This document shows positions 1 through 9,576 of a stretch of DNA of 64,000 nucleotides, in pieces. A model generated the notes under the pieces. The model was given only the letters and a program-made list of their open reading frames with translations. It was not told where the DNA came from and did not search any database. The translations under genes and the position numbers were made by a program. Where the stretch lies: assembly GCF_900149705.1 (NCBI RefSeq), contig NZ_LT703001.1:372001-436000 (forward strand). Reading direction: 5' to 3'. Numbering within the stretch: the first letter of the stretch is position 1; the number at the start of each line of letters is the position of its first letter. The DNA comes from Sphingorhabdus sp. Alg231-15 (lineage in GTDB: Bacteria; Pseudomonadota; Alphaproteobacteria; Sphingomonadales; Sphingomonadaceae).

Positions 1-2274
1 GAAGTGATCCGCTATGTTCAGGAAAAATATGGTACGGGGCAAGTCGCTCAAATTATTACATTCGGTAAACTGAAAGCACGCGCGGTGCTCAGAGATGTCG
101 GTCGAGTATTGCAGATGCCTTATGGTCAAGTGGATCGGCTGACCAAATTGGTACCGAACCATCCCACTGACCCATGGGATTTGAAGCGTGCGCTTAATGG
201 CATTTCTGAATTGGCACAGGACTACAAACAGGGGGATGTGAAGCGTCTGTTTGACCTGGCGATGAAGCTGGAAGGGCTACCTCGCCACAGTTCAACCCAT
301 GCTGCCGGTGTTGTTATCGGCGATCGTCCTCTCGATCAGCTTGTTCCTCTCTATCGTGATCCGCGCTCTGATTTGCCGGTGACGCAGTTCGACATGAAAT
401 TTGTTGAACAGGCCGGCCTGGTGAAGTTTGACTTTCTCGGGCTCAAGACGCTTTCAGTTTTGAAGAAGGCGGTTGAATTGCTCGCTGAACGCAATATCGA
501 AGTCGATCTTTCGGCTCTTGCATGGGATGATCCCAAGGTATTCGAGTTGCTTCAACGCGGTGATACGGTTGGGGTGTTTCAGCTGGAATCCGAAGGCATG
601 AGGCGTACTCTGGCAGCCGTGAAGCCGACGAATTTCGGCGATATTATCGCACTTGTTTCACTCTATCGCCCAGGGCCGATGGATAATATTCCGCTATTTG
701 GTGATCGGAAAAATGGCCGCGCGGATATCGCTTATCCGCATCCGTTGCTCGAAGATATCCTGAAGGAAACATACGGGATTATCGTCTATCAGGAACAGGT
801 GATGCAGGCTGCTCAGGTTATAGCAGGCTATTCTCTTGGCGAAGCTGATATGCTGCGGCGCGCCATGGGTAAGAAGATCCAGGCTGAGATGGACGCACAG
901 CGCAGTATCTTTGTCGAAGGTGCCGCCAAAAATGATGTCGGACCGGAACAAGCCAATGAGCTATTCGATCTGATCGATAAATTTGCCGGCTATGGTTTCA
1001 ACAAAAGCCACGCGGCGGCTTATGCGTTGCTGGCCTATCAAACGGCTTGGCTCAAGGCCCATTATCCCCATGAATTTTATGCAGCATCGATGTGCTTTGA
1101 TATGCACCAGAGCGACAAGCTCAGCATTTTTGTGGATGATATGAAACGGCTTGGCGTGACCATATTGCCGCCCTCTATCAACAAAAGCCGACCCTCTTTT
1201 GCTGTTGAAGAGCAGGATGGGGCGCTCCTTGCTGTACGTTACGCCCTTGCCGGCCTTAAAAATGTTGGCGAGAAGGCGATGCAGGCACTGGTCGATGAGC
1301 GTGCCGAGAGTGGTGCGTTTCAGTCAATGGATGACTTTGCCAATCGCATTGATCCGACAGGTATGAATAAGCGCCAGATTGAAAGCCTTGCCGCCGCTGG
1401 TGCCTTTGACGATATCGAGCCCAATCGCGCGGCGGTTTACGAGGGCGCGGAAATGTTAATGTCTGTTGCCAACAGTGCTGCCGAATCCCGCAATAGCGGG
1501 CAGGGCGGTCTGTTCGGTGAAGGGGGTGCCGACGATATGCAGGCGATCCGCCTGCCAGCCAATAGCGACTGGAATTTGAGCGAGATCATGGTCCATGAGC
1601 GCGATGCGTTCGGTTTCTATTTCGCTTCCCATCCCGTGACTCAGTTTCAGGCGGTCACTTCTTCGCATGGTGCAATGACATATGCGGCCTTGTGTGAGGA
1701 GGGCCCGATTGCCGAAGGGCAGCGCAAACCTGCGGTTATGGCGGCATTGGTCGAAGGCGTGCGTTGGCGGGAAAGCAAGCGCGGCAAGCGTTTCGTGCTT
1801 GTCGATCTTTCGGACAGCAGCGGTCAGTTTTCCGGTAGCTGTTTTGAAGAAGAGCAATGTGAGCTGCTCGCTGATATGGCCAAGGAAGGCAGTTGTGCAT
1901 TACTGAATGTCGAGCTTGACCAGCGATCGGATGATGAAAGTCCCCGTGTCGTTATTCGCCGTGCACAGGCCATGGACGGTCTGGAAAAGACTACGAGAAC
2001 CCGTTTGGAGCTGGATGTGCATGATTTGCAGGGACTTCAGGAACTCAAGAATCTCGTTGCACCACTTTCCGGCGGCAAGAGCGAATTGATCGCTCGTTTG
2101 CCAAGCTTCGAAGGTGAGAGCGCCGATATCTGTCTCGGCCGCTCCTTTCAGCTTGATGCTCAATTTGCGGAAACGCTTAGCCATGTGGCGGGCCTGTCGA
2201 ATATCCGGTTGGGGCCGGCCACTGGATCACGACCAGTCCGCCATCGCAAACCCAATTTAAGGCTTGTAAGCTGA
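1..2274 (+). CDS. dnaE: DNA polymerase III subunit alpha, 3' part
   Basis: Catalytic subunit of the replicative DNA polymerase. The gene is open at the left window edge; 757 residues are visible, starting just after where the PDFDxDF catalytic motif would lie. The early stretch with QIITFGKLKARAV and DVGRV is typical of C-family polymerases, and the third palm carboxylate lies in VKFDFLGL at about residue 144 of the visible part. The FGYGFNKSHAAAYAL-type segment, a helix-hairpin-helix region and an OB-fold region follow. The stop is TGA at 2272-2274. The next gene starts 43 bp later with its own ribosome binding site. Identity is secure; only the N-terminal PHP domain and first palm part are missing because of the window edge. 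Confidence 0.97.
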   Translation, partial: EVIRYVQEKYGTGQVAQIITFGKLKARAVLRDVGRVLQMPYGQVDRLTKLVPNHPTDPWDLKRALNGISELAQDYKQGDVKRLFDLAMKLEGLPRHSSTHAAGVVIGDRPLDQLVPLYRDPRSDLPVTQFDMKFVEQAGLVKFDFLGLKTLSVLKKAVELLAERNIEVDLSALAWDDPKVFELLQRGDTVGVFQLESEGMRRTLAAVKPTNFGDIIALVSLYRPGPMDNIPLFGDRKNGRADIAYPHPLLEDILKETYGIIVYQEQVMQAAQVIAGYSLGEADMLRRAMGKKIQAEMDAQRSIFVEGAAKNDVGPEQANELFDLIDKFAGYGFNKSHAAAYALLAYQTAWLKAHYPHEFYAASMCFDMHQSDKLSIFVDDMKRLGVTILPPSINKSRPSFAVEEQDGALLAVRYALAGLKNVGEKAMQALVDERAESGAFQSMDDFANRIDPTGMNKRQIESLAAAGAFDDIEPNRAAVYEGAEMLMSVANSAAESRNSGQGGLFGEGGADDMQAIRLPANSDWNLSEIMVHERDAFGFYFASHPVTQFQAVTSSHGAMTYAALCEEGPIAEGQRKPAVMAALVEGVRWRESKRGKRFVLVDLSDSSGQFSGSCFEEEQCELLADMAKEGSCALLNVELDQRSDDESPRVVIRRAQAMDGLEKTTRTRLELDVHDLQGLQELKNLVAPLSGGKSELIARLPSFEGESADICLGRSFQLDAQFAETLSHVAGLSNIRLGPATGSRPVRHRKPNLRLVS

Positions 2275-2317
2275 GCCGTTTGCGTCAAAAAACAAATCTA
2301 TAAAAACGGAGAGACAA

Positions 2318-3925
2318 ATGGCTGGAGCTATGCAGGGCAGTGCGCTCAAAATCACCAATCTGATTGATCATGCGGCACGTGAGCATGGCACGCGAGAGAT
2401 CGTAAGCCATTGGGCAGATGGCACGCTAACCCGCAGTAACTGGGGTGAAATTGGCAGTGATGCGCGCAAGTTCTCACAAGTCCTAAAGCGTCTTGGTATG
2501 GAAAAAGGCGACCGGATCGCGACTATCGCGATGAACCATGCGCATCATTTGATCAGTTGGTACGGCTCGGCAGGAATTGGCGGCATATTACACACCGTCA
2601 ATCCGAGGCTTTTTGAAGAGCAATTGGTCTATATCATCAACCATGCTGAAGACCGAGTACTGTTGTTCGACAAGATGTTCACGCCGATTATCGAAATGCT
2701 TAAACCGCAGTTAAAAACGGTGGAGCATTATATCCAGTTTGACGGAGAGAAAGGTGACTATCCGACCTTTCGTGAGCTTGTTGATGCTGAAGATGGTAAT
2801 TTTGACTGGGTGGATGTCGATGAGAACGACCCCTGCGGCTTGTGCTACACGAGCGGAACAACTGGCAACCCCAAGGGTGTGCTTTACGAACATCGCTCCA
2901 ATGTCTTGCATGCACTGACCGAAGTTCAGCCTGACATAATGGACTTAGCCACCCGCTCTGTGATGTTGCCGATCGTTCCGATGTTTCACGCCAATGCATG
3001 GGGATTGCCCTTTGCCTGTGCTGCGGTTGGCGCAAAAATGGTCTTTTCTGCCAGTAATGAGGCTCCCGTTCTGTGGAAGTTGATTCGCGAGGAAGGGGTC
3101 ACGCATAGTGCAGGCGTGCCGACTGTCTGGCTTTCCATGTTTGCCGATATGGACGCCAACGGTGGCGATTACGGCAAGCTGCGAGTGATCACAATCGGTG
3201 GATCGGCATGTCCGCGCTCGATGATCGAACGATTGATGAAAAACGGCATGCGAGTTGCTCATGCCTGGGGCATGACAGAGACATCACCGATTGGCACTGC
3301 CGGATCGCTGCCGGCCAATTGGGATGATCTTGGTTTTGACGAGCAAGTTGATGTGATTTGTAAGCAGGGGCGCCCTCCCTTCGGTGTGGAATTGCGCGTT
3401 GTAGATGATGAGGGCAACGTCCTGCCGCGCGATGGTGAGTCTAGTGGAACGCTGGAAATCCGAGGGCCCTGGATCGTTCAACGCTATTACCGCGCTGATG
3501 AGGATGCGGTCGAGGATGATCTGTGGTTTGATACCGGCGATGTGGCTGTGCTTCATCCCGATGGCACTATGCAGATTACCGATCGGGCAAAGGATGTCAT
3601 CAAGTCAGGTGGTGAATGGATCAGTTCGATCGAGCTTGAAAATGCGGCTGTCGGCTGTCCAGGTGTTGCTGAAGCAGCAGCCGTCGGCGTGTATCATCCG
3701 AAATGGGATGAGCGGCCACTGCTGTTGGTGGTCAAAAAACCGGACGCTGAGGTTACTCAGGAAGAGGTGGTTGCTTATCTCACCGACAAGGTCGCCAAAT
3801 GGTGGCTGCCGGATGAAGTCAAATTCATCGATGAACTGCCACATACGGCAACCGGTAAGATCCTGAAACGGGCTCTGCGCGATGAATATAAGGATTATAA
3901 GTTGAAAAGCCTAACTGACGCCTGA
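2318..3925 (+). CDS. medium/long-chain fatty acyl-CoA ligase (AlkK-like)
   Basis: AMP-forming acyl-CoA synthetase that activates fatty acids through an acyl-adenylate for beta-oxidation or lipid synthesis; predicted cytosolic. At 535 aa the length is normal. The P-loop [11 protein letters not shown] is at residues 177-187, GMTETSP marks the adenine-binding motif, DTGD and the [17 protein letters not shown] hinge begin the C-terminal domain, and [10 protein letters not shown] carries the catalytic lysine. The start is ATG at 2318, preceded by a GGAGAG ribosome binding site. The family resembles AlkK-type medium-chain ligases, but chain-length preference cannot be read from sequence. No operon partner is evident; the convergent gene downstream is separated by a weak hairpin. 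Confidence 0.9.
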   Translation: MAGAMQGSALKITNLIDHAAREHGTREIVSHWADGTLTRSNWGEIGSDARKFSQVLKRLGMEKGDRIATIAMNHAHHLISWYGSAGIGGILHTVNPRLFEEQLVYIINHAEDRVLLFDKMFTPIIEMLKPQLKTVEHYIQFDGEKGDYPTFRELVDAEDGNFDWVDVDENDPCGLCYTSGTTGNPKGVLYEHRSNVLHALTEVQPDIMDLATRSVMLPIVPMFHANAWGLPFACAAVGAKMVFSASNEAPVLWKLIREEGVTHSAGVPTVWLSMFADMDANGGDYGKLRVITIGGSACPRSMIERLMKNGMRVAHAWGMTETSPIGTAGSLPANWDDLGFDEQVDVICKQGRPPFGVELRVVDDEGNVLPRDGESSGTLEIRGPWIVQRYYRADEDAVEDDLWFDTGDVAVLHPDGTMQITDRAKDVIKSGGEWISSIELENAAVGCPGVAEAAAVGVYHPKWDERPLLLVVKKPDAEVTQEEVVAYLTDKVAKWWLPDEVKFIDELPHTATGKILKRALRDEYKDYKLKSLTDA

Positions 3926-3934
3926 GTGCAAAGC

Positions 3935-3954
3935 TTCAGATAGCTTGATCTGAA
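3935..3954. terminator. possible bidirectional hairpin between convergent genes
   Basis: A 7-bp perfect stem (TTCAGAT / ATCTGAA) with a 6-nt loop lies between the stop codons of the convergent acyl-CoA ligase and radical SAM genes. It is AT-rich and not directly followed by a long T run (TTTT appears 7 nt later on the plus strand), so it is a weak terminator candidate. Confidence 0.35.
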
Positions 3955-4017
3955 AACATGCTTTTGGCTTGTCGATCGTGTCATACTCATAACCTTGAAC
4001 ATGAAGATAGAGGGCTT

Positions 4018-5139
4018 CTAAAACAGCTCCATCTGACTGCCTCTGACGATGGGTCTTTGAAACAAATCTGTTCGCAATGAAAACTTGGCTTTGCCCAACC
4101 CGTTTTTGCGGACGGCAAGGGAGAGGCGATGATGCAATAATTCTGCCCACGGACCTTGGCCTTTCATCCGGCTATGGAAATTAGGATCATTTTTCTTGCC
4201 GCTACGGAGTGATTCGATGATGTGCATCACCTTGTTCTTACGGTCTGGAAAATGCGCCTCAAGCCATTGTTCAAACAGCGGCGCAACTTCGTGCGGCAAG
4301 CGCACCGGAATAACCGAAACTGATTGTGCATCATGATCAGCAGCGGCTGCGACTAAGGCCTCAAGCTCATGATCAGTGATTGCTGGAATGACCGGTGCGA
4401 TGTTCACATGAACCGGAATCCCAAGCGCTCGTAAGTCTTTAACTGCCTGCAGTCTTTTTGCTGGTGATGGCGCGCGTGGTTCAAGCAGGCGCGCAATTTT
4501 GCGATCCAGCGTTGTAACTGAAATAGCCACAGCAGACAGGTTCAGAGCGGCGAGTTCTGCCAATATTTCGCGATCGTCGATCACCCTGTTTGATTTGGTT
4601 GTAATGCCTACCGGATGCCGGGTTTCAAGCATAACTTCCAATATCTGATGCGTGATATTGTAGCGCTTTTCAATCGGCTGATAGGGGTCCGTATTGGTCC
4701 CGATTGCAATAGCGGCGGGCCGATAGGTCGGTTTGGCGAGCGTGTCACGCAGCAACTGGGCGGCATTTGGTTTGGCAAAAAGCCGCGTTTCGAAATCCAG
4801 CCCGGGTGAGAGGTCGTGATAAGCATGGGTGGGACGCGCATAGCAATAGACACAACCATGTTCACAGCCGCGATAGGCGTTGATCGAACGATCAAAAGGA
4901 ATATCTGGCGAAGTGTTGAAACTTAGAATTGATTTCGGGCTTTCAACGGTAACCTGTGTGCGCAGTTTTCCACTCGCATCCCCCAGTGCGTCGCGCTCGT
5001 CAAGCCAGTCGCCATCAGCGTCGCGGCTCGGCAAGTTGAACCGACGACTGTCATCATTGGTAACCGCTCCGCGTCCCTTTAGGGCCGGCGGGGTAAGGCG
5101 CTGCTTCTGTTCCATACTTATCATATAGCATGAGAACAT
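4018..5139 (-). CDS. PA0069-family radical SAM protein
   Basis: Radical S-adenosylmethionine protein of the SplB-related PA0069 family; the substrate is unknown. The cluster motif GCEHGCVYCYARP gives C-x3-C-x2-C at about residues 92, 96 and 99, the residues that ligate a 4Fe-4S cluster in this superfamily. The rest follows a radical SAM barrel (TNTDPYQPIE, VGITTKSN). Length is about 365-373 aa depending on start. ATG codons at 5139, 5124 and 5115 are all in frame and none has a clear Shine-Dalgarno; the most upstream is given. The gene lies 15 bp or more downstream of moaB on the same strand, so the two are probably co-transcribed. That proximity does not prove a role in molybdopterin synthesis. 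Confidence 0.85.
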   Translation of the reverse strand: MFSCYMISMEQKQRLTPPALKGRGAVTNDDSRRFNLPSRDADGDWLDERDALGDASGKLRTQVTVESPKSILSFNTSPDIPFDRSINAYRGCEHGCVYCYARPTHAYHDLSPGLDFETRLFAKPNAAQLLRDTLAKPTYRPAAIAIGTNTDPYQPIEKRYNITHQILEVMLETRHPVGITTKSNRVIDDREILAELAALNLSAVAISVTTLDRKIARLLEPRAPSPAKRLQAVKDLRALGIPVHVNIAPVIPAITDHELEALVAAAADHDAQSVSVIPVRLPHEVAPLFEQWLEAHFPDRKNKVMHIIESLRSGKKNDPNFHSRMKGQGPWAELLHHRLSLAVRKNGLGKAKFSLRTDLFQRPIVRGSQMELF

Positions 5140-5154
5140 ATAAAGAACAAATAT

Positions 5155-5682
5155 CTATTTTTCCTGTAACCGCGGCAATAGTTCGACAAAATTGCAAGGC
5201 CGGTGGCGGCTGTCCAACTGGGTGTCCAATATGCCATCCCATCCGTCCTTGACCGCACCATTGGAACCGGGGAGCGCAAAAATATATGTTCCGCGCGATA
5301 CCACAGCACAAGCCCGCGATTGTACGGTGGACGTGCCGATCTTGTCATAGCTGAGCCAGCGGAACAATTCGCCAAAGCCAGGTATGTCCTTGTCTTTGAC
5401 AGCATTGAGCGCCTCGGGCGTGATATCGCGTCCGGTCAGTCCAGTTCCGCCTGTGGTGATAATTACATCGACCGCTTGATCATCAATCCATTGATGGAGC
5501 TGGGCAATAATTTTCGCAGTTTCATCCCGGACCAGATGGCGGTCAACCAGATTATGCCCTTTATCAGCGATACGCTGCGCTAATATTTCACCGGATGTGT
5601 CCTCTTTCAGGCTGCGCGTGTCAGATACGGTCAGAATAGCGATATTAATGGGTTTAAACGTCCGGCTTTCGTCGATAGGCAT
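5155..5682 (-). CDS. moaB: molybdenum cofactor biosynthesis protein MoaB
   Basis: Molybdopterin adenylyltransferase-type protein of the MoaB/MogA fold, acting late in molybdenum cofactor synthesis. The reading frame shows the conserved start of the fold ([13 protein letters not shown]), the substrate-binding [16 protein letters not shown] region and the [14 protein letters not shown] region. The start is placed at ATG 5682 because GGAGA sits about 6 nt upstream; the frame is open to 5721 but those codons lack a ribosome binding site. The predicted product is 175 aa, normal for MoaB. moaA lies 20 kb away on the same strand, so the pathway is present but split. A radical SAM gene follows closely downstream. 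Confidence 0.93.
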   Translation of the reverse strand: MPIDESRTFKPINIAILTVSDTRSLKEDTSGEILAQRIADKGHNLVDRHLVRDETAKIIAQLHQWIDDQAVDVIITTGGTGLTGRDITPEALNAVKDKDIPGFGELFRWLSYDKIGTSTVQSRACAVVSRGTYIFALPGSNGAVKDGWDGILDTQLDSRHRPCNFVELLPRLQEK

Positions 5683-5795
5683 GCGTTTCTCCGATGATTT
5701 TTCGGCTGCTTTATAACCCATATTATCCGACTTTTCTAAGCCATAAAGAATAGGGGGTTTTCGCCGCAGCTGTAACCGTCTAATCGCTTGTAATA

Positions 5796-8144
5796 ATGTC
5801 GAACGTTCCGGATTTAACCGCTGTCATATTGGGCTTGATTCTCGCCGCATGGCTGGCTGCGGCCGCATGGGCTGTATGGACCGGCCTGGCGATGAAAAAC
5901 CGCGCAGAAGCGACACTAAGGCAGTCGGGGCGATTGGGAAGACTGTTGGAAACGTCGCCGGCTTTACCCTTGCTGGTGCGTTCTGACGGGAAACTCGAAG
6001 CATCCCAACGCCTGATGCATTGGTTTGGATTTGATCATTTACCTGCACATATTTCAGAGTTGCACAGTCCCGGTGCTGGGATGAGCCGTGAAGATTTGGA
6101 AGGGCTGACGCAAGATGTTAATATTGCGCAGAAATCCGGCAGTAGCTTCACTCGCGCGATGAAGGTCGTGGGATCAGACAAGGCTCTGTTCATCAGGGGT
6201 GGACTGGCGGATCAGAAAATTGCTCCGAATGGTAGCGCATTGTTATGGATATTTGATGCCACCGATAGTGAAGGGCAAATCGAAGAGTTACGTGCAGAAA
6301 ACGAAGAGGCTCGCACGGCTTTTGATGCGTTGTCGGCTCTCATTGAAGCTGCACCGGTCCCGATGTGGCACCGCTCAACGGACATGAAGCTGACGCTGGT
6401 AAACAGTGCCTATGTCAAAGCAGTGGATGCAGAGGATGGGGCGCAGGTTGTGGAAGAGGGGATCGAACTGATCGAGACGATCAACGGGATCAGCCCAACC
6501 GATGCAGCGTCACAAGCCAAACAGAAGGGGGAGCCCTATGAGCGTGTCGTCGCAACCACAATCGGGGGTGAGCGCCGGACGACCCAGGTAGTGGATGTTC
6601 CGCTCGGAAAATCGGGTATTGCCGGCTATGCGATCGACATCCAGGAATTGATCGATTCTCGCAAGGAACAGCGGCGCTTTAACGAATCGCAGCGAGATAT
6701 GCTGGACAAGATTTCCGCTGCGGTGGTGCAATTTGACGCGGATAAATCGCTGCAATTCTGCAATATGCCGTTTCAACGGATATTCTCGATGCGGCAGCAG
6801 TGGATTGCAGAGCGGCCCGAGTTTCCGAGAGTGTTGGACCGGATGCGGGAAATGAATCGCGTCCCTGACATGCGGGATTTTCCAGAATGGCGTGAGGAAC
6901 GGACCCAGTGGTTCAAGTCAACCGAATCAATCGAGGAAAACTGGCTCTTGGCCGATGGCACCCATTTGCGGGTCATTGCCAATCCGACGCCAGATGGCGG
7001 CCTATTGATGATTATCGAAGATCGCACTGAACAGGTCCAACTAGCGAGTGCAAGAGATACATTGCTGCGGGTTCGGACGGCGACATTCGACAATCTGTTT
7101 GAGTCAGTTGCTGTCTTTGCGGCGGATGGTAAGCTCAATATCTGGAATCACCAGTTTGCGAGCAACTGGAATCTGGCTGAAGAGGATCTGGGCAAGCATC
7201 CACGCGTTGACACGCTGATGCAGAAAATGGCGGTACAGTTGCAGCAGCCTGCACGGATTTCGGAGGTGCGATCAATGGTCCGCACCGCGACTTCGGAGCG
7301 AGAGCAACAAGGCGGCCAGATTTCCTTTGCCGACGGGCGGCGATTTGAATTTGCAGCAATTCCTCTGCCCGACGGGAATGCGCTTTTCACGATGCTTGAT
7401 ATATCGGACAGCCGTCGGATCGAACTGGCGTTGCGGGAACGCAATGAAGCGTTGGTGGAGGCGGACTCAATCAAAGCCACCTTCCTTTCAAACATGAGCT
7501 ACGAATTCCGAACTCCACTGACTTCAATCGGAGGCTTTGCAGAACTGCTCGACAATGAAGTAGCAGGGCCATTGACCGAGCAGGGGCATGAATATGCCCG
7601 AGCCATATTACAATCTGTAAAACGGCTAGGTATGCAGATCGACAATGTTCTTGACCTCAGCCAGAGCGAGGCTGGAGCCTTGCCGATTGCAAAAGAGAAG
7701 GTGAATCTCAACAAGCTGGTCGAGGATGTCGCAGAGCAATTTGCAGATGATGCCAAGGCAAAGCAGATTGAAGTCGAGTTGCAGCTTGATGAGACGCTCG
7801 GTTCCGCTTTGGCCGATCAAAAGAGATTGGCACAGGCCGTTGCGCAGATTGTTGACAACAGTATTCGCTACACCCCAGAGGGCGGACGCATACTCATCAA
7901 CGCCAGTGGCAATGTCAAACAAGCGGTGATCCATATCTCGGACAATGGTCCCGGAATGAGCGCCGGTCAGCAATCTAAGGCCTTTGATAGCTTTGCCCGT
8001 TCCCGAAAGACAGGTGGAGAAAATGTTGGTGGGCTCGGTTTGCCGCTTGCCCGGCAATTATTGCTGGCCCATGGCGGCGAGCTTACGCTGACTTCCGAGC
8101 CGGGTCAGGGAACACTGGTCACAATTCATCTTCCGCGCCAATGA
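5796..8144 (+). CDS. divL: DivL-like PAS-domain tyrosine pseudo-kinase
   Basis: Cell-cycle signalling protein related to Caulobacter DivL, which uses a kinase fold to read DivK phosphorylation and modulate CckA. The 782 aa frame has one N-terminal membrane segment (VILGLILAAWLAAAAWAVW), several PAS-like regions between about residues 170 and 540, a dimerisation helix and an HATPase domain. The H-box reads MSYEFRTPL, so the phosphoacceptor His is replaced by Tyr at residue 569 (codon 7500-7502), the hallmark of DivL. The ATPase motifs appear intact: QIVDNSIRYTPEGG, ISDNGPGMS and GGLGLPLARQLL. Length is close to the Caulobacter protein. It is the first gene of an overlapping operon and its stop overlaps tsaE by 4 nt. 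No good ribosome binding site is seen before the ATG. Confidence 0.88.
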   Translation: MSNVPDLTAVILGLILAAWLAAAAWAVWTGLAMKNRAEATLRQSGRLGRLLETSPALPLLVRSDGKLEASQRLMHWFGFDHLPAHISELHSPGAGMSREDLEGLTQDVNIAQKSGSSFTRAMKVVGSDKALFIRGGLADQKIAPNGSALLWIFDATDSEGQIEELRAENEEARTAFDALSALIEAAPVPMWHRSTDMKLTLVNSAYVKAVDAEDGAQVVEEGIELIETINGISPTDAASQAKQKGEPYERVVATTIGGERRTTQVVDVPLGKSGIAGYAIDIQELIDSRKEQRRFNESQRDMLDKISAAVVQFDADKSLQFCNMPFQRIFSMRQQWIAERPEFPRVLDRMREMNRVPDMRDFPEWREERTQWFKSTESIEENWLLADGTHLRVIANPTPDGGLLMIIEDRTEQVQLASARDTLLRVRTATFDNLFESVAVFAADGKLNIWNHQFASNWNLAEEDLGKHPRVDTLMQKMAVQLQQPARISEVRSMVRTATSEREQQGGQISFADGRRFEFAAIPLPDGNALFTMLDISDSRRIELALRERNEALVEADSIKATFLSNMSYEFRTPLTSIGGFAELLDNEVAGPLTEQGHEYARAILQSVKRLGMQIDNVLDLSQSEAGALPIAKEKVNLNKLVEDVAEQFADDAKAKQIEVELQLDETLGSALADQKRLAQAVAQIVDNSIRYTPEGGRILINASGNVKQAVIHISDNGPGMSAGQQSKAFDSFARSRKTGGENVGGLGLPLARQLLLAHGGELTLTSEPGQGTLVTIHLPRQ

Positions 8145-8599
8145 CTGAGCACTCCATGATCCTGCAGGATGAAGCTGCGACCACCACTCTCGGAAGTCAG
8201 ATTGCGGATGTTTTGCGCGCAGGCGATAAGGTCGCATTGTCCGGAACTCTTGGAGCTGGCAAAACTACGTTGGCAAGAGGCATATTGCGCGGTCTGGGGT
8301 TTACGCAGGATGTGCCCAGTCCAACATTTGCGATTGTCCAGCATTATGAACAGCCAGAAGTCCGGTTACCACTGGCACATGTTGACTTTTATCGGATCGA
8401 GGAACCCGACGAAATTCAGGAACTCGGTCTGGATGATATTCTGATCGACGGTGCCATGGTTGCCGAATGGCCGGATCGGATCCCTGACAGTTTCTGGCGT
8501 GATGCTTTGCAAATTTCTCTCGATATAGAATCTGATAACATTCGCCGGTTGACTTGGGTCGCTGGCCCCGCTTGGAAAGACAGATGGCCAATAACATGA
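8141..8599 (+). CDS. tsaE: tRNA threonylcarbamoyladenosine biosynthesis ATPase TsaE
   Basis: Small P-loop ATPase of the TsaBDE complex that makes the universal t6A37 modification in ANN-decoding tRNAs. The Walker A segment is SGTLGAGKTTLARGIL, followed by the family-typical SPTFAIVQHYE and HVDFYRIEEPDEIQELGLDD. The 152 aa length is normal. ATGA overlap with divL upstream and overlap with amgK downstream indicate translational coupling within one transcript. Confidence 0.95.
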   Translation: MTEHSMILQDEAATTTLGSQIADVLRAGDKVALSGTLGAGKTTLARGILRGLGFTQDVPSPTFAIVQHYEQPEVRLPLAHVDFYRIEEPDEIQELGLDDILIDGAMVAEWPDRIPDSFWRDALQISLDIESDNIRRLTWVAGPAWKDRWPIT

Positions 8600-9576
8600 C
8601 ACCGCCGGCAGCGGCGCAGGAATTCTTGAAAGAAAAAGGGTGGGGTGGTGCCGAGATATTACCAGTCGCCGGTGATGCATCATTCCGCCGCTATTTTCGC
8701 GTTATCACGCCCGATCGCAAAGCGATCTTAATGGATGCCCCGCCGCCACATGAAGATCCTCGGCCATTTATCAATATAGCCCGCCATCTCAAGGCTCAGA
8801 ATTTCGCGGCGCCAGAGATATACGGTGAAGACCTTTCCCATGGCCTGGTGCTACTAGAAGATTTTGGGGACCAAAGGATGCGGGAACATCTTGATCACCA
8901 TCCCGAGGATGAAGAACGGATTTACCGCCAGACCATCGATCTGATTAAAGCATTACATCAGGAGCCAGCTGCCGATGTGCCGGCATATGATTGGGATCAG
9001 TATCTCAGGGAAGTGAACTTGCTTCCGGAATGGTACTGCCCGGCACAATCTTTGAACGTCAATCAGCCTGCTTTTGTTGATGCATGGCGACATGTGCTGG
9101 AATCGGTACTTGCCGCGCAAACATCACCAGTGACGGTTCTGCGCGACTATCATGCTGAAAATATCATGCTGCTTGATGATCATCGGTTGGGTTTGCTCGA
9201 TTTCCAGGATGCTCTTGCTGGTCATGCAGCTTATGATCTGGTTTCGATGCTACAGGACGCACGGCGGGATGTTTCGGATGATCTAGAGGAAACTATGCTG
9301 CAATATTATCTCGACGATCAATCAACAGATCAGGCACAAGCATTTCGCAGCCACTATGCCATTCTGGGAGCACAGCGAAATACCAAGATAATCGGTATTT
9401 TTACGCGCCTCTATAAGCGCGATGGCAAAGCGCGCTATCTCGATTTTTTACCCCGGATGTGGCGGTTGCTGGAAAAGGATTTGGCGCATCCAGATCTTGC
9501 CTCGGTTTCTGAATGGTTCGACGATAATGTTCCCGTTGAGGTCCGCAGCCGGCCGATTACTTCGGTGTCGGCATGA
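8584..9576 (+). CDS. amgK: N-acetylmuramate/N-acetylglucosamine kinase AmgK
   Basis: Sugar kinase of the aminoglycoside-phosphotransferase fold that phosphorylates MurNAc or GlcNAc at the anomeric position, the first step of the peptidoglycan recycling bypass that leads directly to UDP-MurNAc. Visible motifs are AGDASFRRYFRV near the N-terminus, the catalytic loop LRDYHAENIML and the metal-binding LLDFQDALAGHAAYD. The start is taken at ATG 8584 (GGAAAG about 5 nt upstream); an ATG at 8596 overlapping the tsaE stop as ATGA is an alternative. The product is about 330 aa. It overlaps murU by 4 nt, and the pairing of the two enzymes strongly supports the assignment. Confidence 0.93.
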   Translation: MANNMTPPAAAQEFLKEKGWGGAEILPVAGDASFRRYFRVITPDRKAILMDAPPPHEDPRPFINIARHLKAQNFAAPEIYGEDLSHGLVLLEDFGDQRMREHLDHHPEDEERIYRQTIDLIKALHQEPAADVPAYDWDQYLREVNLLPEWYCPAQSLNVNQPAFVDAWRHVLESVLAAQTSPVTVLRDYHAENIMLLDDHRLGLLDFQDALAGHAAYDLVSMLQDARRDVSDDLEETMLQYYLDDQSTDQAQAFRSHYAILGAQRNTKIIGIFTRLYKRDGKARYLDFLPRMWRLLEKDLAHPDLASVSEWFDDNVPVEVRSRPITSVSA

